Source: Micropterix aruncella (taxonomy: Eukaryota > Arthropoda > Insecta > Lepidoptera > Micropterigidae). Taken from it: a stretch of DNA of 64,000 nucleotides. The notes under the pieces are model-generated. The model saw only the letters and a program-made list of their open reading frames with translations, did no database searches and was not told where the DNA came from. Positions 54,070 through 64,000 of this stretch are shown here, piece after piece. Both the position numbers and the translations under genes were made by a program. Each line of letters starts with the position of its first letter. Within the stretch, counting starts at the first letter, position 1. The stretch is from assembly GCA_944548615.1 (NCBI GenBank), contig OX155973.1:5965681-6029680 (forward strand), read 5' to 3'.

Positions 54070-55675
54070 GGGGCAAAACCGATTTTTTATTTTTATCGAC
54101 AAAGGCTATGTTCTTCACTATCTGCTAGATTTGACCATTACCTAAAATGTCAAAAAAATCCTAATACATAAACTTTTTACAAATCTATTTTCATGACTAT
54201 CGCATTAATACTAGGGTAACAATCATCGATATATAATCTCCTAGATGGCCTTTCGCCCTCGAAAATGAACACTTCAAAACCACTACTGAAAGCCGGCCAG
54301 TAGTAGTTTGGTCGCAGTCCGCTGGCAGACGGCCGACCATCTCCGGTGTAAGAGCTGCCGAGAAGAATATTGGCGAGCTAATCTCTCGCATACTGTTCAA
54401 TTTTTTGCTCACTCTGTCGCATGATTTACGAGTAAAGGGTATGGAGCCAACTTATTTGTATCTGAGTGCATATCTAACTAATATATCGATGGTAGCAATG
54501 GTCTATTTATTTAATCAGCAATTTCCATTATTACATTTTTTTTTCAAATTTTTGGTGATTCTCATACTGAATATAAATTACTCAAAATTATTTTACATAG
54601 TCACAACTATCACAATAGTTAATTTCCTATAATTATTTACATTACTGAGAATATTAGATGCAATGACACATTCAAGTGTATAACGGGTACGAGCGCGACG
54701 CGACAAACCGCGCTCTCAACGAACTGAATTTACACCAAAATCACAGTGCAACCACCCCCTGTTAGATATGTGTGAGAAAGAGGGATAAATTCTGTATTGT
54801 AAGACTATTCAGTCGTGCTTCTCGCAGTCTAGAATCCCTAATATAATTGTTTGTATTCTGGGTGCACTTAGTCGAGTGCTGCCATTGCTCGGATCTGTGC
54901 TTCTCTTCGGATATTATGTAGCTTCTCTTCGAATATTTGTATGAAAATAAATAAAACGAACTAATAGATTTGGTAAAGAACGTAATAACGTACACAAATG
55001 TGTTTACAATTTCTAGATAGGGTTTCGTATTTTGAGATAAAACGTCGATATCACTGAATAAGTGAGTTTTTTTCAGTTCTCCAACTTTCTAATAATAATT
55101 CAAAATTATCTAATTGTTTTACAAAATGAGGTTTTAATGTTTTATATTTCAAATTTCAATGCGATCATTCTACAATTCTTCTTTTCATGATCCATCAAGT
55201 AGTTTCTTTCTTAAGATCGTTTTTCTAAAGTGCTATATTTTTGTCTCAAAAATGACAGGTGACTGCTAAGATTTACACCCGCCGCTTGAGGGGTTAAACG
55301 TTATTACAAACATCCCTCAAAAAATTCGATTATGACCAATCTTACATAAATTTACCTAGGAAAAAAACAATCGGTTGTGTCACCCCAAGACTTTCCCGGC
55401 AAGTAGCCAGGGACTTATTTTATCTGAATATTAAATTCCTAAATAAAGTCGAAGAGCAGTTGGCAAAAATTCCTAATAATATGCAATGCAATGAAACGCG
55501 GGTCATCTCATTCAATTTAAAAATCAAATTGCAAACACATGTCGACGTGTCTTTGAATTCGAATTTCGAACGAACCACGCATTGCAAGCGTTGCCGCTAT
55601 TAAGGGCCATATTAGTTAATTAATATATGGCTGACTCTAAATATAATTTCTGTTGCTCTTATATGAGATAGTCCA
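54070..55675. other. SNAPC4 intron DNA without clear genes
   Basis: Bases 55275-55300 end with CTTGAGGGGTTAA, like one end of a TTAA-type MITE, without a partner. A LINE-like C-terminal scrap (DLFYLNIKFLNKVEEQLAKI) is readable at about 55408-55480. Nothing else is recognised. Confidence 0.35.
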
Positions 55676-55679
55676 ACCA

Positions 55680-55960
55680 ACATTTCACAGTGTGATTTCG
55701 TTGCAACAAGGCACCTGTGTACCAAACTTCCAGTCTCTAAGTTCAATATTTCGAGATTGAAGTATGACAAGCGCGCTCCCTGATGGACCGATTTCTACTA
55801 CAATATTTTTAACTCTTGCCATGACCAAATGATGCCTGCATGCCAAATTTCAGCTCAATCAAATAAAGCATTTGGGCGCTATCTTGGAGGAATACACACA
55901 CGCACACACACACCCTCACACACACACATACACACACACGTACTGACTTTTTTTGTGACT
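55680..55960. repeat. Dispersed repeat with (CA)n
   Basis: It shares CCAAATTTCAGCTCAATC and GGGCGCTATC phrases with 25400-25665 and 19540-19640, followed by about 50 bases of CA repeats (55890-55940) where the others have CAGACA. Confidence 0.6.
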
Positions 55961-56099
55961 TTTTTTTTTGTATTTTATGAAACTTCAATGAACATTTTGT
56001 AAGAAATATTGATTGTAAAAATGTTTTAGTTTTATTAAATCCTACTCAGAAAAAACGCCTAAAATTTAGGCCTCTAGACCAGAATACCCCCTTAAGAAT

Positions 56100-56635
56100 C
56101 TGCAAGGAAAGGATAATTGGATGCACGAAATAATGCGTGGTCCCAAGTACCGCCTTCTCCAATTAATCCTGCAAGAAAAGATTAAAGGCCGCCGAAGACC
56201 TGACCGAAGAAGAAGCCACTGGCCACAAAATCTCGCTGAATGGTTCAACTTAACCCTTGGAGTAAATGGGTATTTTCATGGATGTATCTGTCTCTTTTGC
56301 AGGATTTTCGGCGACATCGACTTAAAGTACTATAACTATGAAACTACTACACCAATCATAAAACGAACAACTGCACAATGATTGCATTAAAATTTCGAAT
56401 ATAGAATATTGAAATATCATTTTGTAAAACAATTAGATAATTATGAATAAATATGAGAACGTCAAAGAAGTGAAAAAAACGCAGAACCAGATCTGGTCGT
56501 ATCATACTCAACGGATAATTGTTTCACAACCAGATTTGGTCGTATCATACTCAACGGGTTAAGCACCACCGAGTTGTTCTCCGCCGCAACATCACGGGCC
56601 CAAGTGGCCATAATGACCGCCGACCTGCGATAGGA
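56100..56635 (+). pseudogene. RTE-type LINE tail interrupted by a MITE
   Basis: The plus strand reads IMRGPKYRLLQLILQEKIKG, RRRPDRRRSHWPQNLAEWF, then the MITE, then STTELFSAATSRAQVAIMTA DLR and a stop. Together these follow the conserved C-terminal order of RTE-type LINEs. It lies antisense in the SNAPC4 intron close to the donor. Confidence 0.7.
56250..56562. mobile_element. piggyBac-type MITE, 313 bp with TTAA duplication
   Basis: TTAA at 56250-56253 and 56559-56562. Ends CCCTTGGAGTA and, in complement, CCCGTTGAGTAT. Near the right end CCAGATYTGGTCGTATCATACTCAACGG occurs twice (about 56487-56514 and 56530-56557). The interior matches 59654-59966 throughout and the left third of 13533-14194. 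Confidence 0.9.
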
Positions 56636-56807
56636 GATGGCACTTTAAGAAAGTGAGCTATTTGACACTTTAAAAACGTTTGAACTGAATTGATATTTCC
56701 GTCTTCATCTCGATTTTTTTTAGCGCATTCACGATACTTTCCCTTGGGCCGGGAAATTAAAATAGAAAATGGTTGACTAGTGTAATAATAACAATAATGT
56801 GACTTGC

Positions 56808-57323
56808 CTTCGGCTTCGATTGCCACTGAAAAACGCCACTTTTGTCCATGGCACATAATTACCGATTCTGCACGAATCGACTATGTACTTCAATGCCTCA
56901 TCCTCCTCGCTGGTCCACCGCAGCCCTTTCTTATACTGCCATATTTCCTGAGCGTAATACACAAAGCACTGGTACGACGAGCGGTTCGTATTCAATTCAG
57001 AAGCGACTCCATCCCAGTCCTGCTCGTTGCGGGCCAACGCGAGCGATTCCAGCTTCTTCTTCTCGCTCTCCGTGAACGGCTCCTTGTTGAGCGACGGATG
57101 CAGAAAGAGACGCCACAGTGAGGCCACTTCGCTGTCGCTATGGCGGTAGTCCAGGCTCTTGACGATGACCTCCCAATCGTATTCAGCGTCGATGGGAAAC
57201 GCCACTTTGGCCAGCGGCAATCGATCAACGTCCATCAACTCTTTATGCAATCGTTTCAGCTTCGCCTTCGAATGTTTGGGCTTTCGTTCTAAATCGCGGA
57301 TATTGCGTTCGATCAACTTCTTC
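56808..57323 (-). CDS. SNAPC4: SNAPC4 (SNAP190), internal exon: N-terminal helical region and Myb repeats
   Basis: The acceptor TTTTATTGCAG opens a 516-bp exon with KKLIERNIRDLERKPKHSK, a charged helical region, then YDWEVIVKSLDYRHSDSEV, and FTESEKKKLESLALARNEQDW (first half-type Myb repeat). It ends in LRWTSEEDEALKYIV...VPWTKVAFFSGNRSR, the front of the next repeat. The donor is AG|GCAAGT (GC type), giving a seamless RRQVYNRW join with the exon at 52642. An alternative GT donor three bases later, paired with the alternative CAG acceptor in CAGGCAG, encodes the same protein. About 250 residues expected upstream in this family were not found. Confidence 0.87.
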
Positions 57324-57361
57324 CTGCAATAAAATAGACGTAATGAGCAACTGAATCTGTG

Positions 57362-58192
57362 AATACGCCTCCGTATTCCAAGCGGAGGTATACGCCATTA
57401 TTGAATGTGCGGATATCAACCTCCATAAGAACTACGCCAAAAGCCGTATCTATATCCACTCGGATAGCAAGGCAGCTCTTATGGCACTAGCCTCGAATAC
57501 CATTAATTCAAAGCTAGTGCAAAACTGCATATCACTACTGAATTCCCTGGGCGAAAAGAACAGGGTAATTCTAAGATGGGTTCCCGGCCATGCAGGAATC
57601 AAGGGAAATGAACAAGCCGATGAACTTGCTAAGACGGGAGCAAAGGGAACGTTATACGGCCCTGAACCTTGCTGTGGCATACCAAAAAGCCTTGCAAACC
57701 TGATGCTCAAACAAATATGTTTAGAACAATTGGTCAACCACTGGAACAACACGCCAGGGTTGAATCATTCCAAAGCGCTAATTAAGGCTTACGACCGTAA
57801 GACGGCCCGTGAGGCCTTATCGCTAAATAGGAACAATCTACGCATACTGGTGAGGGCGCGCACGGAGCTTTGTGGCCTGAACAAACACATGTTCAACCTC
57901 AAGCTCAGAGACACAAAAATCTGCAGGTTCTGCCAAGGAGCAGAGGAAACTCCCCAGCACCTCATGTGCGAGTGTGGCCCGCTGATGCGTAAAAGATACA
58001 CCCATTTGGGTGGTCATTACCTCCAACCTGAGGAGGTAAAACAGTCTGGCGCCAAAAGCCTGCTGCGGTTCTTAAATGACACGAGGCTAAGCGCAGAACT
58101 ATAGTAGGTGGCGAACACAACAGATCAGCAATGGTCGCAGTGTTACAAGGATCATAAAGACCTTAGAAAATGCCCACTCAACAAATAAAAAA
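57362..58192 (+). mobile_element. 5'-truncated LINE (RNase H and C-terminal finger) with 12-bp duplication
   Basis: ACTGAATCTGTG flanks it at 57350-57361 and 58193-58204. Inside, one open frame to the stop at 58102-58104 encodes RNase H motifs (YIHSDSKAALMAL; WVPGHAGIKGNEQADELA) and the finger CRFCQGAEETPQHLMCEC. The tail is an A-run after CAACAAAT. It is a longer and cleaner copy of the fragment at 2244-2829 and lies next to the SNAPC4 exon, antisense. Confidence 0.9.
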
Positions 58193-58204
58193 ACTGAATC
58201 TGTG

Positions 58205-58906
58205 GCGTAGGTTAGGTTAGGTTGTCGGTGGTATGTACGTCGTAGCATTTATTATATAAGGCAGTGGTCGGAAAACTTATTTGCCAAAAAGCCAAATATG
58301 TACAATTTAAAAAATAAATAGCCAAATATGTTTAATAATTTAGTAACCCTTTATTAAAACCCATTAGCAATCTCTTGACTAATAGCGAAACTTGCCATAT
58401 TAATATTGCTGGAAGATTGCATCCAGTTATTAAATACAGAAGTTGATGTCTCTTGACTCTCCTGAAGTTTATTTATTTATTTGTTTTATTTTATAGTAAA
58501 CTGACAGATAGTAAATACATTATACTAGTATTTTTAAAACGTATTTAAACTGTGGAGAACCGCCAAATAACAATTCAAACTTTCCCATCACTGCAAATGC
58601 CGAGTCAGATTTCGGATTTACATCGTTGAAAACACTGGACATGCGAGCGCTTTGTCCGCTCCACAGTCGTCATTAAATCGTCAACCAGATAACATAATGC
58701 ATTTCACTAACGACGACACTGCGCCGCGCCCTAGCGCGAGCCGCTGCACGTAGTATCGCGGGAACAAAGGATTATCCTAAGTGCAACAAATCAATAACTA
58801 GGGATGGACCCGTAAGAGCCCAAAGAACCTTGCGGTAAATCAGAATTTATTGCAGCCGGTGAAGAATTAAAACCATTTACTGTGACGAGTTGGGATCGAT
58901 TAGACA
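58205..58906. other. Intronic/intergenic DNA, no gene recognised
   Basis: Begins with two-three TTAGG-like units (GGTTAGGTTAGGTTG). CAGTGGTCGGAAAACTT at 58262 resembles a hAT end without a partner. A GC-rich CGACACTGCGCCGCGCC patch lies near 58720. Confidence 0.35.
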
Positions 58907-58908
58907 TA

Positions 58909-59369
58909 CAGTAGAACACCAATTAACCGAATCAATTGGGACCGGACTCCACTCGGATAATTGTTTTTTTTTACAAAAAAAGGGTCATCTTAGTTAATTA
59001 CTGTATGTACATTGAAAAAATAGTGGTTGGTTCCGTGTCTGCTTCGACATTAAGGTCAATCTTTCAAATATTTTTTTTTGTGGTTAGCCAACAAACAAGT
59101 CGTATTCGCCCTCTACCAAAAGTTGCCTTCTTTAACGGCGATTCATGGTTTCGATAAAGGACTCGTCCATTGGTTGCAACAAGCTTGCGACATTTGGCGG
59201 TAAAAAGATTGTTTTAAACTGGCCATTCCCTTTTTCCAACAATTTTTTGGTGAGATGAGTTGGTGCATTATTAACAATCAGTACGTTTCCATATTCATTT
59301 TTTTTTCTTTTTAATTTCGGATAATCAGCGATTCGGATAGTCGGAGTTCGGATAATTGGAGTTCTACTA
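58909..59369 (-). pseudogene. pogo/Tigger element remnant, 461 bp
   Basis: Inverted ends CAGTAGAACACCAATTAACCG and, in complement, TAGTAGAACTCCAATTATCCG lie between TA dinucleotides (58907-58908, 59370-59371). The minus strand reads VLIVNNAPTHLTKKLLEKG and IFLPPNVASLLQPMDESFI, part of the DDE domain of Tigger/jerky-type transposases; the first N of NNAPTH stands where the family has the catalytic D. Internally deleted. Confidence 0.88.
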
Positions 59370-59425
59370 TATATGACTAACCATCTTAGTGAATTGCCAT
59401 GTACTCCGAAAGTCTTAAGTTTTGC

Positions 59426-60647
59426 TAGGGTTGATAAAAATCATGTTTTTTTTTAAATCGAAAAAATCAGATTTGATTTAAATCAGATTTTTTTGATTTT
59501 TTTAATAATTGTATTTAATTAAATTTGGAAGTCAGGAAAAACACGATACAATTGTTAGTTATTTAAATAAGTTTTAATAACATTACCAAAAATCAACATA
59601 TATTAGTTCTTCTAAAAAGTAAAAACACAATAGCATATTTATTTGCCACTTATTTAACCCTTGGAGTAAATGGGTATTTTCATGGATGCATCTGTCTCTT
59701 TTGCAGGATTTTCGGCGACATCGACATAAAGTACTATAACTACGAAACTACTACACCAATCATAAAAAGAACAACTGCACAATGATTGCATTGAAATTTC
59801 GAATATAGAATATTGAAATATCATTTTGTAAAACAATTAGATAATTATGAATAAATATGAGAACGTCAAAGAAGTGAAAAAAACGCGCGACCAGATTTGG
59901 TCGACTCGTACTCAACGGATAATTGTTTCGCGACCAGATTTGGTTGACTCATACTCAACTGGTTAACAAAAGCTATTGTAAAATGTACAAAAATCAAGGA
60001 GTTCTTACTTCTAAATCAAAAACATTTTTCAATTATTTTTTTAAAAACAGAAACACCGTAGCGTTTTTGTCACATTTATCAAGAAGTTAACAAGGAAAAA
60101 AGGTCTTAAAATTAATAAATTAACATAAATTAAACCATATGGGTTTCACCGCAGTCACAGTCACTTACTTATATTAACATTATACTTACTCTATTATATT
60201 AGTAACAGTAACTTAGGTGTTATCGGTTTTGTAATTTGTTCGAATTTAGTTTTTTCAAAAGGAAGACTTATTTAGCCGCCTTCTCGTTGCCTAATCTATT
60301 TCTTATTTTGCTGTGCACCAAATTGAATGCCGAAAATATTCTTCCGACCCCAGCGGATGAAGCAACTGTACTTAACAGTTGCTTGATTATATCCAATTCT
60401 TCTTCGGTTATACATTTTTTTATATTATGTATTGCTATCCACCAATCAGTAGGGGCAGTTTTCTGTATGACTTGTTTATCAACTAATGTCGGGGAAGTCC
60501 CTTGACATGTTTTGGCTGAAGTTGTCATTTTTTGGTTGCAGTAAAAAAATACTGATTTAAATCATTGTTTTTTTTTTAAATCACTTGATTTAAATCGCGA
60601 TTTAAATCACCGATTTAAATCAAATGATTTAAATCATCGCAACCCTG
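59426..60647 (-). mobile_element. hAT element, internally deleted, with 8-bp duplication
   Basis: Ends TAGGGTTGATAAAAATCATG and, in complement, CAGGGTTGCGATGATTTAAATC. Both subterminal zones repeat GATTTAAATC. Flanks AGTTTTGC (59418-59425) and AGTTTTCT (60648-60655) form an 8-base duplication with two mismatches. The minus-strand frame at 60528-60268 has the hAT C-terminal dimerisation region (DWWIAIHNIKKCI, SSAGVGRIFSAFNLVHSKIR). A TTAA MITE sits inside at 59654-59966. Confidence 0.85.
59654..59966. mobile_element. piggyBac-type MITE, 313 bp, inside the hAT element
   Basis: TTAA at 59654-59657 and 59963-59966; ends CCCTTGGAGTA and, in complement, CCAGTTGAGTATG. Same length as the copy at 56250-56562 and very similar throughout. 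Confidence 0.9.
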
Positions 60648-61469
60648 AGTTTTCTACTAGTATTTTGTGATTTACCTTGTCAAACGCTTTACTAAAGTCT
60701 GTATATACAGCATCAACTTGAGTACGACTGTCGAATGATGAACATATATGTATAGTTGCTGTATTACAAGAAGTTTGAAATCACCAACCTATTGTTCATG
60801 AAGCCATGCTGGGTCTGACTGAGAAACAGTTTCCTATGATTATAGAGATGATCGCGTATGAGGGATTCCAATATTTTGGAAAAACTTGACAATATGCTTA
60901 TCGGTCTTTAGTTCTTTAGTTGACCAGAATCGCCGCCTTTATGAATTGGAACGATGTTGGCAGTTTTCCATTTATCTTAAAATATTCCCTCTTGAAGAGA
61001 TTTACAAAATATCATAAACAGTGGAAAAGCTAGGTCGTTGGCAAGATTTCGTATGAATATAGGCGATATCATATCTGGTCCTGCGCCTTTGTTTATGTTC
61101 AATTTTTGCAAATGTGGCGTTACATCATCCAAGCTGACTGTAATCGTTGGTACTGTATTTCCATGATCACGTGATATAGGATTAACAGTAGATGAGCTTG
61201 TATTTCGAGCATTTGTAGACGAGAAGGATTCACATATATCTTCACCCAGAGTTGCAGTTTGGTTTCTATTATGTATTACATTAGGAATTGAATTAGAAGC
61301 CATTTTGGATTTTATATACGTCTTTCGGATTTTGGATTTTACAAATGTTTTATGTGATCGCTAATATGTTCATCTATACTAGAGATATAAGCATTGTGAC
61401 ACTGTTTTAACATTTTTTTGTATCTCGCTCTAAGAATTGAAAACAACTCGTAGTCGCTTTGATTGCTGT

Positions 61470-61735
61470 ATCTTTTATACAAGGTGACACACGGGAGACG
61501 GGCTGTTTGGAACTGCGTAGTACTGAGACTGCAGTGGTGGGAGACGATAGTGGTGGGGTTAGTTATGCTCTACACAAGACGCCATTTCATTTACTCACTT
61601 ACTATGGAGCAGTGGGACTTGCAACGTCGTTTGTTTGTCTACGACAGTTTCGTGAGAAATGATGAGTCTGTTACAGCTACGCAGCGATTCTTTCGTTTAC
61701 GGTTCAATGTCGAATCGTAACACGGTCAAGCAGTC
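61470..61735 (+). pseudogene. mariner-like transposon N-terminal fragment (DUF4817-type helix)
   Basis: After a GTGACACACGGGAGACGGGC start, the plus strand reads MEQWDLQRRLFVYDSFVRND and TATQRFFRLRFNV, the first helix-turn-helix of transposases such as the one whose end is at 37608-37800. The frame is lost after about 40 residues where a LINE tail begins. Confidence 0.5.
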
Positions 61736-61749
61736 CTACTTATTTGTAT

Positions 61750-62235
61750 TATCTCTTTTCTCCGCTTTCATCCCATGGCCTTCCATTGCGCTCTCAGGAA
61801 AATCTATTACTGGCTATACCTCAGCATTCATCAACTTTTATGTCTAGGTCTTTCGCAGTGCAGGCGACTCTGGAATTCCATCCCTTTACCAATAAGACAA
61901 CTTGAAAACCTGAGTGGGTTTAAAAAATCTTTAAAGAGACATTTACTCAACTCATGAATTCCCCTACCCTCCCGTCTCCTTTGCTTGTCCTTATATTCCA
62001 CTCCACCCTTCAATATCGAGCTGGCATACGTTTCTAATCACTGTTTTATATTTAATACTATGATGACTATTATGTAAGTGTATTCATTTATTACTTGTAA
62101 ATCAATTTGCCCACATAAGCCTTTAGTTACAATAACTCTGGCGGTATGGTCGGAAGATATTGCCACTTGGCAATAGGGCCACCACATTGTATTCTTTTGT
62201 GTGTGCAATAAAGCTTTTCAAACAAACAAACAAAC
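61750..62235 (+). mobile_element. LINE C-terminal tail with (CAAA)n end
   Basis: The frame to the stop at 61955-61957 ends in RRLWNSIPLPIRQLENLSGF and KKSLKRHLLNS, a common C terminus of CR1/Jockey-like LINEs. The UTR has GTGCAATAAAGC and a CAAACAAACAAACAA tail at 62218-62235. Confidence 0.75.
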
Positions 62236-62299
62236 AATCCTCCGATGGGTGAAACACTTCAGATCGACTGGGAACATACTGGATAAAATGCATCCAATC

Positions 62300-62430
62300 T
62301 GCAAGCAAGAATACAATCTGAAGCTTTCTCGATTATTGAGAAAGGTTTTGTAGTGGAAAGTTTTTTGCCATTAGAGCCAACCCGCACAAACTGTATTGGG
62401 GGTTTGGAGGGTAGTGTCAGACCCTTGTTC
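62300..62430 (-). pseudogene. Scrap of the restriction-like-endonuclease LINE
   Basis: Minus strand NKGLTLPSKPPIQFVRVGSN and KPFSIIEKASD match the LINE at 39700-41102 (about residues 240-280 of its frame). Confidence 0.8.
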
Positions 62431-62439
62431 TGCCGTCGT

Positions 62440-62990
62440 AAATGAAAACACAGTAACTTCATTTACTGTGTTTATACAAGTTTGTTTCTTTAAAATCAAG
62501 AATTGGAGTACTATAAGGCAAATTTTTCGGTTTGTCTGTCGATGGATAGTTACCGAGATACCTTAAATAAAAACACAGTATTTTTCAAAAAATCTGAATA
62601 TTTTTAATAAAAAACACAGTATGTATAATTTTTTAAGTTAAAATACAGTAACCTATTATTTACTGAGATCTTTTTTAATACTTATAAGCATTTAGGAAAT
62701 ATTTTTGTTTGGTTACAACACGGCTTCTTCAGATACTGTGGTTTTAGGTAAAATTTTGTTAAAAGTTAATTTATTAATATACGAATTAATCACAGTATCT
62801 CAATTACTGTGTTTAAGGTGCCTGCAGTTTTTTATTTATTTAAAAATATATATTTATTTTACATGATTAGAATACAGTAATGGGTAAAATTTACCTATAA
62901 CACAGTAACCACTCAGTTACGGTGTTATAGCTTAAAAATATAAAACTTATTAAATTATTTTCCTAATTTAAAACACAATATCTAATTTAA
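62440..62990. repeat. AACACAGTA-rich stretch on both strands
   Basis: AACACAGTA or one-mismatch forms occur near 62446, 62571, 62623, 62645 (AATACAGTAA), 62870 and 62901. The complement TACTGTGTT or near forms occur near 62462, 62735, 62805 and 62922. Several are close inverted pairs, for example around a CTTCA spacer at 62446-62470. No coding frame is seen. Confidence 0.65.
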
Positions 62991-63009
62991 TTATTTAAAC
63001 AATTATAGT

Positions 63010-63969
<960 letters not shown>

Positions 63970-64000
63970 CAACCCATTTCTCTATGTTCAGTTTTTTTTA

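Larger units (their letters stand above)
59372..61440 (-). pseudogene. Jockey-like LINE fragment split by a hAT element
   Basis: On the minus strand: pre-reverse-transcriptase linker (LQKLNINKGAGPDMISPIFI), WKTANIVPIHKGGDSGQLKN, RPISILSSFSKILESLI, and motif A VYTDFSKAFDKVNHKIL near 60670-60715. After the hAT element LKTFGVHGNSLRWLV continues at 59420-59375. Stops and frame changes are present and the catalytic YADD region lies beyond the Tigger border and is absent. Confidence 0.78.

Noticed and set aside
58206..58222. TTAGG telomeric repeat
   Set aside because: Only two to three units; too short to mean a telomere or interstitial telomeric array.

Overview
The window is eukaryotic nuclear DNA from an arthropod, almost certainly an insect. 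Coding exons are short, have spliceosomal borders and are separated by introns of several kb. The rest is AT-rich, non-coding and packed with insect-type transposons: Helitron, mariner, Tigger, hAT, piggyBac-type MITEs, and Jockey/CR1, R1, RTE and restriction-like-endonuclease LINEs. A planthopper-like hemipteran is my guess from the style of the dispersed repeats, but nothing in the sequence settles it.

Two host genes are supported, both on the minus strand. (1) A fibrillar (type V/XI-like) collagen: signal-peptide exon at 34776-34695, then four exons building the thrombospondin-N-terminal-like (TSPN) domain at 25972-25748, 16226-16067, 3836-3665 and 3067-2901, plus a possible sixth exon leaving the window at 32-1. 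All exon phases agree, and the three longest introns (8.7, 9.5 and 12.2 kb) hold most of the transposons. (2) SNAPC4 (SNAP190, the Myb-repeat subunit of the snRNA-activating complex): exons at 57323-56808 and 52642-51598, with a 4.2 kb intron that splits a Myb repeat and probably starts with a GC donor. Upstream SNAPC4 exons were not found.

Layout. 1-5.5 kb: LINE scraps, TCAATCATCA microsatellites, collagen exons 5 and 4. 5.5-13.2 kb: an old LINE 3' UTR split by two nearly identical head-to-tail Helitrons and a CR1/Jockey-like LINE tail; a paralogous empty site lies near 48.3 kb. 13.5-22.7 kb: long piggyBac-type MITEs, about 119-bp tandem arrays, LINE tails, collagen exon 3. 22.7-25.1, 29.4-31.6, 35.1-36.2 and 41.1-42.5 kb: a GC-rich family of about 660 bp ('X') that repeatedly inserts into itself with 11-15-bp target duplications. 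25.7 kb: collagen exon 2. 33.5-34.8 kb: dead mariner beside collagen exon 1. 39.7-42.7 kb: restriction-like-endonuclease LINE. 45.4-50.8 kb: a near full-length LINE ('A') in a 31-bp minisatellite, itself split by LINE 'B'. 51.6-57.3 kb: SNAPC4. 57.4-62.4 kb: LINEs nested with hAT, Tigger and piggyBac-type elements. 62.4-64 kb: an AACACAGTA-rich stretch and long AT/ACGT microsatellites.

The best candidate for something undescribed is the X family. It looks like a short, tailless, SINE-like retroelement. It has one constant end and a variable other end, and it prefers the target AC|TGT. It shares an exact insertion site with an R1-clade LINE: at 22968-24705, four copies of one 14-bp target separate three successive insertions.
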